A DNA stretch of 64,000 bases from Bacillota bacterium (lineage in GTDB: Bacteria > Bacillota > Dethiobacteria > Dethiobacterales > Dethiobacteraceae): contig QLUR01000003.1 in NCBI GenBank assembly GCA_018725565.1, positions 1 through 64,000 of the forward strand, written 5' to 3'. The notes under the pieces are model-generated. The model saw only the letters and a list, made by a program, of their open reading frames with translations, ran no database searches and was not told the DNA's origin. The position numbers were made by a program, and so were the translations under genes. Below, piece after piece: positions 53,504 to 62,844 of the stretch. Positions within the stretch are counted from its first letter, which is position 1. Each line of letters starts with the position of its first letter.

Positions 53504-54748
53504 CTATTCCGCGTTCCAGGCGCCAAGATAGCTCTCCTGCGCCTGGCTTAATAAATCAATCCGTACGTTCAACGCCTGCAGCTTACGTTTCGCTACTTTT
53601 TCATCAATTGAAGGCGGCAGTGCCAACACCGCGGCAGGCAACCGTCCGTAATTGTCATTCAGATAGAGCAGCGCCTCCACCTGTAAGGCGAACGACAAAT
53701 CCATGATCTCGGCCGGATGCCCGTCTGCGGCAGCCAGGTTTACCAGCCGCCCTTCAGCCAGGAGATAAATATTCTTCCCTTTAATGTTATAGGCCTCCAC
53801 ATTCCGTCTGGCCAGACCTTTGTGTGTCGCCAGCGCGGCTAAATCTTCCTTGCTGATTTCCACGTCAAAATGACCGGCATTGGCCAGAATGGCTCCCTCC
53901 TTCATCCGCAAAAAATGCTCGCGACCCAGCACATCGCGGCAACCGGTCACAGTGACAAAAATATCTCCAAGGCCGGCAGCTTCCAGCGACGGCAGGCAGG
54001 TATTGCCGTCCATTACCGCCTCCAGGGCACGGACCGGGTTGACTTCACAGACAACGACACGCGCGCCGAGACCCCTGGCCCGCAGCGCCACTCCCTTACC
54101 GCACCAGCCATAGCCCAGAACGACGACCGTCTTCCCGGCCACCACCAGGTTAGTGGCCCGCATAATGCCGTCCCATACCGACTGGCCGGTACCATGGCGG
54201 TTATCAAACAGGTACTTGCAATATGCGTCATTGACAGCCATCATTGGGATCTGCAGCTGCCCTTCATCGGCCATGGCCCGCAGCCGGTTCAGGCCGGTAG
54301 TTGTTTCTTCGGCTCCGCCGCGCACCCCTTCCAGCAAATGCCTGTACCGGCTATGCAGCAATGTGACTAGGTCGCCGCCGTCATCTATTAAAAGATGTGG
54401 CTTACACTCCATCGTCCGGCTCAGATGCTCCTCGTATTCCTGCGGGGTAGCCCCGTACCAGGCATGAACGGTCAGGCCGTCGACCGCCAGGGCAGCAGCC
54501 ACATCATCCTGAGTGGATAACGGGTTGCTCCCCGTGATAGCCACCTCGGCGCCGCAATCGCGGATAACCTGAGCCATGTAAGCCGTTTTGGCCTCCAGGT
54601 GTAAACAGATCGCCACCTTCAGTCCGGCAAAAGGCTTTGTCCGTCCCAGTTCCTCTGCTAGAGAGGATAACACCGGCATGTGCTTCTTAACCCAGTCGAT
54701 TTTCATTCTGCCTTCAGGTGCCAGCGCAGCATTGCGAATGGTGTTCAA
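53504..54748 (-). CDS. ahcY: S-adenosylhomocysteine hydrolase
   Basis: SAHH (414 aa), NAD-dependent, splits SAH to adenosine and homocysteine. HLEAKTA (usually HMTIQTA), SNPLSTQDDVAAAL, DDGGDL, VNDAYCKYLFDNRHGTGQS and NAD loop GYGWCGKG are all present. It starts at TTG 54748 after GGAGGG. Confidence 0.95.
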   Translation of the reverse strand: MNTIRNAALAPEGRMKIDWVKKHMPVLSSLAEELGRTKPFAGLKVAICLHLEAKTAYMAQVIRDCGAEVAITGSNPLSTQDDVAAALAVDGLTVHAWYGATPQEYEEHLSRTMECKPHLLIDDGGDLVTLLHSRYRHLLEGVRGGAEETTTGLNRLRAMADEGQLQIPMMAVNDAYCKYLFDNRHGTGQSVWDGIMRATNLVVAGKTVVVLGYGWCGKGVALRARGLGARVVVCEVNPVRALEAVMDGNTCLPSLEAAGLGDIFVTVTGCRDVLGREHFLRMKEGAILANAGHFDVEISKEDLAALATHKGLARRNVEAYNIKGKNIYLLAEGRLVNLAAADGHPAEIMDLSFALQVEALLYLNDNYGRLPAAVLALPPSIDEKVAKRKLQALNVRIDLLSQAQESYLGAWNAE

Positions 54749-54763
54749 ATAATCCCTCCATCA

Positions 54764-55798
54764 TTAATGTTCGGGATTTACTTCGTTGCCAGTCTTTGTT
54801 TTCCTGCTTTGGTTACTGTTATCTTCCAACCTACCGTACTCCCGTTGCTCTTCTTCCAGGTACAGCCTGTGAGCACGGTAATAGTAATCAAGAGCTTTCC
54901 GTGTTTCTCCCAACTGTTCGTAGAGCAGTCCTAATTCCAGAAATACACAGTATTGATTCGGAGCCAAGTAAGCGGCTTTGAGCAGATTAACCAGTGCTTC
55001 CTCCTCGTTCCCCGCTTTTTTGTAAGCTTTGCCGAGGTAAAAGTAAATCTCCCAGTCGCGTTGAAAATTGTCTTTAATGGTGAGAAACGTGAGCAGGCTT
55101 TTTTCGTATTCCTGCAGGTTGTAGTAAGTCGCAGCCAGGTTGAAGTGCGCCGCCAGGAAATCGGGAGCCAATGCCACTGCCTGCTCAAATTCCGGTCGTG
55201 CCAGTTGGTAGCGCTCTGAGCCGGCGTAAAGATTTCCCAGGGTATTATGAATAATAGCGTGTGTCTGTCGGTCGTCCGTTAATGCCTGAACGAGCCGCAA
55301 CTCACGCATCGCCTCGTCGGCCTCCCCCTTTTCCGCATAGGCGACTCCCAGGCAAAGCCTGGCCAGGAACAGATCCGGCTTCATGGCCGCTACCTGTTTA
55401 AATTCGCTGATAGCTTCGTCCATCATGGCCAACTCCAGAAAACCCAGCCCCTTCCGGAAAGAACGGATACAAATATTCTCATCCACCGGGAGACCGGTTG
55501 TCTCCGCCTGGGGACGGTCTGTATACTCAGTTGCTGCGGCAGGCTCTATTTTTAAAAAGGCCTTTAAGATTGCTTCCGGCAGTTCATCAGGGAGAGAAAA
55601 ATTGAACTTCTCTTGCAGAACATTAATTTTTTCCTCAAAGCATAACCAAAGTTCAACGTAGCTGTCCATTTGCCTCCTTAACTGCAGTAGTTTGTGAAAA
55701 CACCTTTCAAGGCTTAGTTGGCAGCCTTCAGCCATTTCCAATTCTTGTTCCGTCTTTTGCAGGTCGGCAAATATGCGTCTAAATTCCAGATCAGCCAC
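54764..55798 (-). CDS. Tetratricopeptide-repeat protein
   Basis: 344 residues. The first ~100 residues are helical coiled-coil-like (FADLQKTEQELEMAEG...). At least five TPR units follow from ~125 (e.g. AISEFKQVAAMKPDLFLARLCLG, EYEKSLLTFLTIKDNFQRDW). No signal peptide, so a cytoplasmic scaffold. GTG 55798 follows AAGGAGGC; the frame to 55846 has no such site. It precedes ahcY by 15 bp. Confidence 0.85.
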   Translation of the reverse strand: MADLEFRRIFADLQKTEQELEMAEGCQLSLERCFHKLLQLRRQMDSYVELWLCFEEKINVLQEKFNFSLPDELPEAILKAFLKIEPAAATEYTDRPQAETTGLPVDENICIRSFRKGLGFLELAMMDEAISEFKQVAAMKPDLFLARLCLGVAYAEKGEADEAMRELRLVQALTDDRQTHAIIHNTLGNLYAGSERYQLARPEFEQAVALAPDFLAAHFNLAATYYNLQEYEKSLLTFLTIKDNFQRDWEIYFYLGKAYKKAGNEEEALVNLLKAAYLAPNQYCVFLELGLLYEQLGETRKALDYYYRAHRLYLEEEQREYGRLEDNSNQSRKTKTGNEVNPEH

Positions 55799-55974
55799 AG
55801 CCTGCCTCCTTCTTTTTCTCCCCTTGGTTTGCGCATCTTCCAACAAAATAATACTCTTCTGAAAACAGATTTAGTTTGTTAAAACAACGCTGTAATGAAT
55901 TACGCGCTTTCAGAAAAGGTCTAGCCGTAACACGCTATGCCAATATCATACACATATGGTTCTATATGTATATA

Positions 55975-56003
55975 TTGACTTGTCATTAATAATGTGCTAG
56001 ACT
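55975..56003 (+). promoter_or_regulatory. tRNA operon promoter
   Basis: TTGACT (55975-55980), 17-bp spacer, TAGACT (55998-56003), 20 bp before tRNA-Thr. Confidence 0.65.
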
Positions 56004-56023
56004 ATATGTTGCTTATAAAAATT

Positions 56024-56098
56024 GCCGGCGTAGCTCAATGGCAGAGCAGCTGATTTGTAATCAGCAGGTTGCGGGTTCGAATCCCTTCGCCGGCTCCA
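56024..56098 (+). tRNA. trnT: tRNA-Thr (anticodon TGT)
   Basis: Acceptor GCCGGCG/CGCCGGC, anticodon stem CTGAT/ATCAG around TTTGTAA, T-loop GTTCGAATCC and encoded CCA. Confidence 0.97.
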
Positions 56099-56120
56099 TC
56101 TATGGTTCTCCTGCAGATGT

Positions 56121-56205
56121 GGAGAGGTACCCAAGTGGCTAAAGGGGGCAGACTGTAAATCTGTTGGCTCAGCCTTCACTGGTTCAAATCCAGTCCTCTC
56201 CACCA
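56121..56205 (+). tRNA. trnY: tRNA-Tyr (anticodon GTA)
   Basis: Long variable arm of a class II tRNA, acceptor GGAGAGG/CCTCTCC, anticodon loop CTGTAAA, encoded CCA. Confidence 0.97.
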
Positions 56206-56211
56206 TAATAC

Positions 56212-56287
56212 TGGGGCGTCGCCAAGTCGGTAAGGCACGAGACTTTGGATCTCGCATGCGTTGGTTCGAGTCCAGCCGCCCCAGCCA
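56212..56287 (+). tRNA. trnQ: tRNA-Gln (anticodon TTG)
   Basis: Acceptor TGGGGCG/CGCCCCA, anticodon loop CTTTGGA, encoded GCCA. Only 6 bp from tRNA-Tyr. Confidence 0.97.
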
Positions 56288-56407
56288 CAGCTATCAAAGA
56301 CGCTTAAAGCGTATTTCGTAAGAGCCGTCAGTACATCCGCCTGAGCACCTGACTCTTAGTAAGGATGTTCTGAGGCACGAGTCCATCATGACACACCGTC
56401 ACAACAA

Positions 56408-56494
56408 GCGAGAGTGGTGGAACGGCAGACACGCTAGACTCAGGATCTAGTGGGCATTACGCCTGTGGGGGTTCAAATCCCCCCTCTCGCACCA
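56408..56494 (+). tRNA. trnL: tRNA-Leu (anticodon CAG)
   Basis: Class II tRNA with acceptor GCGAGAG/CTCTCGC, anticodon loop CTCAGGA, long variable arm, encoded CCA. Its 3' end faces the integrase fragment at 56550. Confidence 0.97.
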
Positions 56495-56549
56495 ACAAAA
56501 TCAAGGGTTTCAGGGTTTTGTAAATGCTGGAACCAAGCTTAAAAAAGCC

Positions 56550-56984
56550 TCAGTAATGCAGTTTGAGTTTAAGGCAAATAAATAGCAGGGATTGCGCCCC
56601 TGCTAGTGGGTTCCGAAGTGTTACCTTATTACTCGCCTTGCTTTTTAGCAAGGTCTTTTTTGTGCAGCGGCTTTTGGTCAGCAGCCTGTTCAGGCTCTCC
56701 GCTGCCTGTTTCTGCATTTCCGGCGTAACGTGGCTGTACAGCTCAAGGGTCATGGTTATGCCGGCATGGACCAGCACCCCCTCCTGCACCAGCTTGGCGG
56801 GAATACCGCGGGCAAGCAGCAGGGTGGCATGAGTATGGCGAAGGTCATGCAGACGTACCTTTCGCAGTCCGGCACTCTCAAGCCGCCGCCGGAACCGCTT
56901 TGTAAACTCCCTGGGGTCTATCGCTGTCCCGTCCTCTTTGCAGAACACCAGGCCACTGTCCCGGTAAGCTTCGCCATGGGACAA
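56550..56984 (-). pseudogene. Tyrosine recombinase C-terminal fragment
   Basis: The frame carries the second half of a phage-type integrase: GLVFCKEDGTAIDPREF, the catalytic box RLHDLRHTHATLLL and the Tyr segment TLELYSHVTPEMQ. The normal LGH before the conserved Gly is altered (VQEGVLVHAG) and the N-terminal half is replaced by unrelated sequence. A ~35-residue basic tail follows the Tyr segment. It lies beside tRNA-Leu. Confidence 0.8.
56583..56605. repeat. Hairpin repeat copy 1
   Basis: TAGCAGGG and CCCTGCTA arms with a 7-base loop. Nearly the same hairpin recurs at 58261-58289, so the pair brackets the integrase and transposase remnants. It may act as a terminator or as an element end. 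Confidence 0.75.
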
Positions 56985-57325
56985 AGAGCCTTTTAAGATT
57001 GATTCACAGAAGGCTTTACTGGGCTTTCGGGTTTCTTCCTGGATTTCCCGGATTCTTTTCGCCTCAATCTGAGCTTTCCGTTCCCGTAAGATCTCCGCGC
57101 CAGCACGTCAGGGTCTTGGATTTCTCGACGCAGAATAAAGGTTATCCGGTCGGCCAGCGGCGTAAGTTGGACCAAGAGCTTCTCAACCGGCATCTCGCCT
57201 GATACCCGGCCTAGGAGAGCGTTGCAAAACGCTCTTGATTTAAGTGTAAAAACTCCAAAATTGAGCTGGCACAACCCGGAAAAAACCAGGTAAATCATCC
57301 ATTCACCGCGAATTTATACCATGAG
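56985..57325. other. Gap between integrase and transposase fragments
   Basis: On the minus strand the frame of the integrase piece stays open to about 57100 with a Lys/Arg/Glu-rich helical reading (QIEAKRIREIQEETRK). Otherwise frames here look like broken remnants. I recognise no family. Confidence 0.4.
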
Positions 57326-58250
57326 GTGAATGCCATGCTCGGCGAACAAAGCAAACAGACCAGTTTCTTGGATATCGAATCATGGTCTGCAAAGCCACTC
57401 GTGCAATCAGACAGCATATATGGCCTGTTGGCCGCATGGGGCGACAGACTTATCAAAGATGAAGACTTTGCTGAACTCTACGGTTCCACTGGGCGTCCCT
57501 CCGTTTCCCCTGCTTTGCTTGCTAAAGTAATGCTGTTGATGTACCACGACAATGTTTCAGACCGTGGGGCCGAGGAAAGAGCCACCTACGATCTGCGCTG
57601 GAAAGTCGCCTTGCAACTGCCCATTGATGAAGCAGGCTTTGATTATACCGCCCTTTGCCGCTTTCGCACCCGGCTGTTAGTAAACAAAAAACAAAAGCTG
57701 GTATTTGAACGGTTCGTCAACTTGGCCAAAGAAGCCGGTGTCCTCAAAGAAAACAGCCTGCAAATCATCGACTCTACCCACATCTTGGGTGCTGCGGCAG
57801 TAAAAGATACCTACAGCCTCATTAAAACCGCCATCCAGAAACTGCTGCAGATAACCCGCAAGGCTGGCGGCGCTGCAGGGCGGCAAATACAGACCCTCAC
57901 CCTCAACTTTGACTACAGTAAAGAAGGCAAAGAGGATATCAACTGGCACGATCCTGAAGCGCGCAAACAACTGTTAACCCATCTGGTCAAAGATAGCCGC
58001 GCCATCCTGGAGGCCATCAGGGACACCGACATGGTCAAAGAAGAAAAAGCCGCCGCGGAAATACTAAAGACTGTCACTGAACAGGATATCCGGGAGGGAA
58101 GCGGCGAAGTCAGTCTTCAGAACTCATCACCAAACACAAAATGAGACGCCGGAATTCAAGAAACAATACCGCCTCAGGGCGAAAGTGGAACGCAAAATAG
58201 CTCGTCTGGTGCGCCGCGGTGTCCGAAAGTCACGCTATATACGACTGTTT
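57326..58250 (+). pseudogene. IS1182-family transposase, internally deleted
   Basis: 57326-58144 encodes the N-terminal ~270 residues of an IS1182-type transposase (LIKDEDFAELYGSTGRPSVSPALLAKVMLLMYHDN and VALQLPIDEAGFDYTALCRFR, with IIDSTHILG). Just after the stop another frame continues ETPEFKKQYRLRAKVERKIA and ends SRYI, the family's C terminus. The DDE core between them is missing. No terminal inverted repeats could be assigned. Confidence 0.8.
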
Positions 58251-58260
58251 TTAAGCAAAA

Positions 58261-58289
58261 AATTAGCAGGGGTTGCGCCCCTGCTAATT
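58261..58289. repeat. Hairpin repeat copy 2, perfect 12-bp stem
   Basis: AATTAGCAGGGG and its exact complement with a TTGCG loop. It shares its core with the hairpin at 56583. Confidence 0.8.
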
Positions 58290-58388
58290 ACTCGTTAGGG
58301 GATATTTTTACTCGACTTCGTAAGAGCCAGGAAAAGTTTAACTCTCTGTACAAAACATATTCGATTCCACTGCGTAAAGTCCGAATAG

Positions 58389-59735
58389 TTACAATTCTAG
58401 GCTTTCCGCTGACCTGCGCCGTTTTGTGCCCTTTGGGCTGAACTGGCGGATCTGTTTTTTGCGGTGCAGCTTTTCTTTGTACATTTTATCATCAGCTTCT
58501 TTAAAAAGTTCAGTTACATTTACCTTCCCGTCACTGCTGGCGGCACACCCCATGGAGATGCTCAGCGGAAGACTGGGGTTATTTTCGTTATACATGTCTA
58601 CTGCCGCTCGCAACCTGGAACATGCAAAATTCGCAGCGGTCAGGTCACTGTTTGGAAGTATGATTGCGTATTCATCTCCACCAACCCTGGCAATTACGTC
58701 CTCACAACGAAATGACTCTTTGATTACATTCGAAGCGGCTGCCAGCAAATTGTCGCCTGACTGGTGGCCCATAGTGTCGTTGACCAGCTTAAGACCGTCT
58801 ATGTCGCAGACAATAATGGCAAAAGGTCGATTTCTTCCTGATTCCAGGCGACGCATCTCCTCGTCAAAATAGAAACGGTTATACAGTCCGGTAAGTGAGT
58901 CATGCATACTCAAATATTTCAGTTGCGCCTCCGCCAGCTTGCGTTCAGTGATGTCCCGAGCCATCAGCAAGACTACCGTTTCACCGTGCAAGACAAAAAT
59001 GTACCCGCTGATTTCAAAAGGTATCCTTTGGCCTTTCTTGGTTAAACAAACGGTTTCAAATGTAATTCGGCGCTTGGTCAGCAAATCATTTTGTAACTCC
59101 GGAATCTGAGCAACATATTCAGGAGCTGCCAGATCCACAGCCTTCAGAGTGAAGAACTCTTCTCTGGTGTAACCAAGCCTCTTGCAGACGATATCGTTGA
59201 CTTCTTTGAACCTGCCGAGTATCCGGTTATTGATTACTTCCACCAGAAGTATGCCGTCGTTTGAGTTGTGGAACAGCTGACGGAATTTATATTCACTTTC
59301 CCGTAAGACCTGTTCATTTTTATGCAATTCTTTCAATTGTTGGCGCAGGTCTCTCTCGGTGGCCATCAACTTTTCAATCGTCGTATTTTGAACCGTGACA
59401 TCTACCAGCAGAAACAGAGCAGCCGGGCAACCGGAAATATCAATGTTGTGGCAATAGCTCCGGACTGAGAACGAATCCCCCTGACGGTCAATGATCTGCA
59501 AGTCCATTTCCGGCGGGGTGTCCTCACCTTCAAAGGAAATCCGACGGTCTTCCGTTAAGCCAGGCAAGTAATCCTGACAGATCAATTTTGCGATACTCAT
59601 ACCGGTCAATTCTGCGGCGGGATATCCGGTAAGCCGCACCAATTCACTGTTAACCTCCCGGATGATGCCATCCTGGAGTATGAACGCGGGCAACGGCAGA
59701 CAATTAATAAGTTTTGGCCAAGCGGCCGAGGTCAT
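58389..59735 (-). CDS. PAS-PAS-GGDEF diguanylate cyclase
   Basis: 448 residues. First PAS domain ~10-120 (FILQDGIIREVNSELVRLTGYPAAELTG), a short coiled coil, second PAS ~145-265, then GGDEF from ~275 (HDSLTGLYNRFYFDEEM) with active loop RVGGDEYAIILP. GGDEY deviates at the last residue from GGDEF, which is tolerated in active enzymes. It makes c-di-GMP in response to a signal sensed by the PAS domains. No membrane segment. Confidence 0.9.
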   Translation of the reverse strand: MTSAAWPKLINCLPLPAFILQDGIIREVNSELVRLTGYPAAELTGMSIAKLICQDYLPGLTEDRRISFEGEDTPPEMDLQIIDRQGDSFSVRSYCHNIDISGCPAALFLLVDVTVQNTTIEKLMATERDLRQQLKELHKNEQVLRESEYKFRQLFHNSNDGILLVEVINNRILGRFKEVNDIVCKRLGYTREEFFTLKAVDLAAPEYVAQIPELQNDLLTKRRITFETVCLTKKGQRIPFEISGYIFVLHGETVVLLMARDITERKLAEAQLKYLSMHDSLTGLYNRFYFDEEMRRLESGRNRPFAIIVCDIDGLKLVNDTMGHQSGDNLLAAASNVIKESFRCEDVIARVGGDEYAIILPNSDLTAANFACSRLRAAVDMYNENNPSLPLSISMGCAASSDGKVNVTELFKEADDKMYKEKLHRKKQIRQFSPKGTKRRRSAESLEL

Positions 59736-59773
59736 ATTTATACCATCCTAAATAGTCAGATTTTCGCTCCTTG

Positions 59774-60226
59774 TTACTTCCTGTAAACCCAGAAATCTAG
59801 TTCTTTACTATAGGTTACTAGTTCCTCCGGACAAAAAAACAGCTTAATCTCCCTCTCGGCACTTTGCAGAGAATCCGAGCCATGTATGACATTGTTACCC
59901 ATGAACAGGGCCAAATCGCCGCGGATTGTGCCCGGGGCAGCTTCTGCCGGATTAGTTTTACCCATCAGGGAACGAATAACTGTTACGGCATTCAGCCCCT
60001 CCCAAGTCATTGCCACTACCGGACCGGAAGTAATAAATGAAACGAGCTCATTGTAAAACGGTTTATCGTTGTGCTCAGCATAATGACTGGCTGCCAGTTC
60101 CGGAGCGATCTGCAATAGTTTCAGCCCGGTCAGTTTTAATCCTTTTCTCTCCAGCCGGCTGATGATTTCACCCACCAGACCGCGCTGCACACCGTCCGGC
60201 TTGATCATGACAAAGCTCTTTTCCAT
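59774..60226 (-). CDS. ndk: Nucleoside diphosphate kinase
   Basis: 150 aa: [16 protein letters not shown] at the start and the active-site histidine in [10 protein letters not shown]. It equilibrates NTPs and dNTPs. Confidence 0.97.
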   Translation of the reverse strand: MEKSFVMIKPDGVQRGLVGEIISRLERKGLKLTGLKLLQIAPELAASHYAEHNDKPFYNELVSFITSGPVVAMTWEGLNAVTVIRSLMGKTNPAEAAPGTIRGDLALFMGNNVIHGSDSLQSAEREIKLFFCPEELVTYSKELDFWVYRK

Positions 60227-60242
60227 ATTCCCGCTCCTTTGG

Positions 60243-61157
60243 CTAGTATGTGATTAAAGGCAGGTCATCTTCAATGATTCTTTGCTCTGCGAGCTTTGCC
60301 ATTCGTACATCTTTAGGAAGAGAAAAAATCCCCTGGTGAGATTCGCCGTCATAAAACCTAAGATTGCTGATCCCACGCTCCCGGAGCCGCTTGTCTACTT
60401 CTGCGACCGACAATCTTAAAGGGTCCTGGCGCTGAGATGCCAGGGCAAATCCCCATGCACCGTCATAGGAAGGAATATACGCGGCGTAAGAACGAACTAA
60501 AGAAAACGCGGTTTCCAAGGTATTGCAAATAGCCGCATGGCAATAAATCAGTCGCGGATTAAACGAACCGGCTTGCAGCGCAACAATACCACCCTCGCAC
60601 AACCTGTCCGCAACAGTCCGGTAAAACTGCTTGGTAAAAAGCAGGTAAGACGGCCCAGCCTCCAACGGTTCTGTAAGGTCCATAAAAATCAGGTCAAAGG
60701 TTTCGGTAGTCTCTTGCAGATACCGGCGTGCGTCCAAATACAGGCAATTAACCTTGGGGTTAGCAAAACTGCCTTGATGCCAGGCGGGTAGATATTGCTG
60801 GCAAAGTTCAACAACCTGTTTATCTATGTCCACCATTATAATCTGCTCAACAGGAGGGTGCCGTAATATTTCCCTGAGCATGGCACCCTCCCCGCCTCCG
60901 ACGACCAATATTTTGCGCGGTGCAGGATGCAGCACCATGGCTGGGTGCACCAGCGCTTCGTGATAAATATATTCGTCGTATTCCGCCGACTGAATTTTCC
61001 CGTCCAGGATCAGGCATCTGCCATAAACCGGGATATCAGCGATTTCAACATCCTGAAAAGGAGTTTTACCGCAGTAAACAAAGCGTTCCACACCATGCAT
61101 ATGCGCCTGTGTCGGGTGGGTATACTCGACAAACCACTTCCAGACCGGTGACGTCAA
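60243..61157 (-). CDS. speE: Polyamine aminopropyltransferase (spermidine synthase)
   Basis: 304 aa with the family N-terminal beta domain, [28 protein letters not shown] and catalytic Asp near [11 protein letters not shown]. It transfers aminopropyl from decarboxylated AdoMet to putrescine (or another diamine/agmatine), releasing MTA. It follows speD. Confidence 0.93.
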   Translation of the reverse strand: MTSPVWKWFVEYTHPTQAHMHGVERFVYCGKTPFQDVEIADIPVYGRCLILDGKIQSAEYDEYIYHEALVHPAMVLHPAPRKILVVGGGEGAMLREILRHPPVEQIIMVDIDKQVVELCQQYLPAWHQGSFANPKVNCLYLDARRYLQETTETFDLIFMDLTEPLEAGPSYLLFTKQFYRTVADRLCEGGIVALQAGSFNPRLIYCHAAICNTLETAFSLVRSYAAYIPSYDGAWGFALASQRQDPLRLSVAEVDKRLRERGISNLRFYDGESHQGIFSLPKDVRMAKLAEQRIIEDDLPLITY

Positions 61158-61176
61158 GTGTTAACCCCCTCTTATC

Positions 61177-61557
61177 CTAAAAGTTCGACACCTTGCGGGA
61201 AGCTTCAGAATTGATATTGCCTCGCAATATTTCCTGCGAAGACATGTCCTTAGCCAACAGGTGTTGCCGTAAATAATTGCAGCAAACCCAAGGGTCTACT
61301 GTTTCCCCGCAAGTAAATACGTCAACCGCAGCGTAGCCCAGCTCCGGCCAGGTATGGATTGCCAGGTGTGACTCTGAAATCACCACTACACCACTGACAC
61401 CCTGCGGACTGAACTTGTGGAATGCCACTTCCCGGATTTCAGCGCCCGCTTCTAATGCGGCGTCAACCATCGTCCGCTCAATGCGCTGCATATCATTTAA
61501 AAATTCAGGGGGGCAACCATGGAATTCAGACAAAATGTGACGGCCTAATGCTCTCAT
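61177..61557 (-). CDS. speD: S-adenosylmethionine decarboxylase proenzyme
   Basis: 126-residue prokaryotic SpeD. Self-cleavage Glu-Ser is in [14 protein letters not shown], giving the pyruvoyl group; the catalytic Cys is in VFTCGET. ATG 61557 follows AAGGAGGC. It makes the aminopropyl donor for speE. Confidence 0.95.
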   Translation of the reverse strand: MRALGRHILSEFHGCPPEFLNDMQRIERTMVDAALEAGAEIREVAFHKFSPQGVSGVVVISESHLAIHTWPELGYAAVDVFTCGETVDPWVCCNYLRQHLLAKDMSSQEILRGNINSEASRKVSNF

Positions 61558-61587
61558 TTCTGAAGCCTCCTTTTTCATTTTTTTTGC

Positions 61588-61604
61588 CCGGACATTTCGT
61601 CCGG
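61588..61604. repeat. Hairpin in the speD leader
   Basis: CCGGAC and GTCCGG arms with a five-base loop, 31 bp upstream of the speD start codon. A poly-T tract sits on the plus-strand side. It may act on speD expression. The stretch 61605-62013 has no supported gene; it holds AT-rich DNA and the likely CoA-transferase promoter region, which I could not define. Confidence 0.5.
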
Positions 61605-62013
61605 ACAGACATCAAAATAAATTGTAACAAATTTGCGCGGAAAGTCAATGTTTTTGGGAAATTTTTTTTTCTTTTCCGTCATAATCTTTGATTTTCATCG
61701 TTTTAAACCTGTTGTTAGCAGTTTTACTCAATATTTTATGGTCATCCGCTTTTTTTGCCTGCCTTTTCCAATCGCTCCGTCTGCTTTTAATTCGCCTGCT
61801 GCAGGACTCTGGCAGTGCCCCAAAAACAAAAACAGCCCTCTCTCCGACGGGCTTCTGCGTACCCGGTTTGGAATCCAGCACTCAGCAAAAATAAAACAAT
61901 TTTCTGAATTAACTTCGGGCACTTATCGCCAAATGCTTGAAACCAGCCGCTTTTTATGCCAGAATAGGGTTGCAGAGTTACTTATCTGCCAATTAACAAA
62001 CGGAGGTGTGAAC

Positions 62014-62844
62014 ATGCCTTCAGAAAAACTTGCCTCTCCGACAGAAGCCCTATCTCTGGTTAATGACAACATCACACTGGGTCTGGGAGGCGGACCTCTG
62101 GCCATGAATCCGGTGTCACTTGTCGCCGGGCTGATTATTGAGCAAAGGCATAATCTACGGCTGGTGCTCGCGCCGATAGGCGGCTTTGCCGCCGACCTGC
62201 TGATTGCGGCCGGTGCGGTCGATGCCGTGGAGTTTGCCCAACTTGCTTTCGAAGAGTTTGGCATGGCCCCCGGCTTTCGCAACCGTTCACAGCAGGGCAC
62301 CCTGCACACGCTTGACCATACCTGACCCGGATTGCTTGCCGCGCTCCAGGCTGGAGCGCTGGGAGTGCCTTTTATGCCGGTCCGCGGGGTGGTTGGCAGT
62401 GACTATACCAAGATCAGAACTGACTTTAAAACGATTAAAAATCCTTACGGAGATGACGAGATTCTCCTTGTTCCCGCTATCAGCCCCGACGTCTCGCTGA
62501 TCCATGCCTTCCGGGCGGACCGTTACGGAAACTGCGTGTTAAACAGCGCACTGGATGATGCCCTGCTGGCCCGTGCATCGAATAAGGTGATTGTTTCTGC
62601 TGAGGAAATTGTGGAAACCTCGGAGCTGAAGACGTCACAACGTGGCAATTTTGTCAGCCGTGTCCATGTGAGCGCCGTTGTCTGCCTGCCCGGCGGGGCC
62701 GCTCCCACTTCCTGCGGAACGTATTACCGCGAAAAAGCAGATGTCTTGCTTGAGTATCTGGATGCGGCGAAACACCCTGAGCGTTTAACCGACTATCTGC
62801 AGGAATTCAGCCTGCGCTGCCGCAATGGAGGTGAATTGCTGTGA
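62014..62844 (+). CDS. CoA-transferase A-subunit family protein with in-frame UGA (candidate Sec104)
   Basis: Family I CoA-transferase alpha-like subunit (COG1788), 276 aa if the UGA is read. It starts at ATG 62014 after GGAGGTG, with the Gly-rich loop LGLGGGPLA. UGA is codon 104 (62323-62325). Before it the reading is GTLHTLDHT; after it, in the same frame, PGLLAALQAGALGVPF continues the family pattern (compare the AALGLPF region of glutaconate CoA-transferase) to a normal C terminus. Fifteen bases after the UGA lies a perfect hairpin with loop GGC, as expected of a bacterial SECIS. By my mental alignment, codon 104 falls near the active-site residue of the A chain in the IpdAB ring hydrolases (from memory). 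Alternatives are a recent nonsense mutation or sequence error. Confidence 0.7.
62341..62359 (+). promoter_or_regulatory. Candidate bacterial SECIS hairpin
   Basis: GCGCTCCA-GGC-TGGAGCGC forms an 8-bp perfect stem. The loop begins 23 bases after the UGA, within the usual window for bacterial SECIS (about 16-37), and has the conserved G at its start; the apex CAGGCTG resembles CAGGTCTG of E. coli fdhF. Confidence 0.55.

Noticed and set aside
55997-56257. 86-aa minus-strand ORF
   Set aside because: It is the antisense shadow of the tRNA-Thr, tRNA-Tyr and tRNA-Gln genes, a common false gene.
56993-57298. 101-aa minus-strand ORF
   Set aside because: Composition changes along its length and it overlaps open sequence in another frame; no family recognised.
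61633-62013. Long N-terminal extension of the CoA-transferase A subunit
   Set aside because: The extension is not family-like, and ATG 62014 has a strong ribosome site and matches the usual start.
62014-62325. Reading the 103-codon piece and the 170-codon piece as two separate proteins
   Set aside because: Both lie in one frame, together give exactly one family-length subunit, and the second has no ribosome site of its own.
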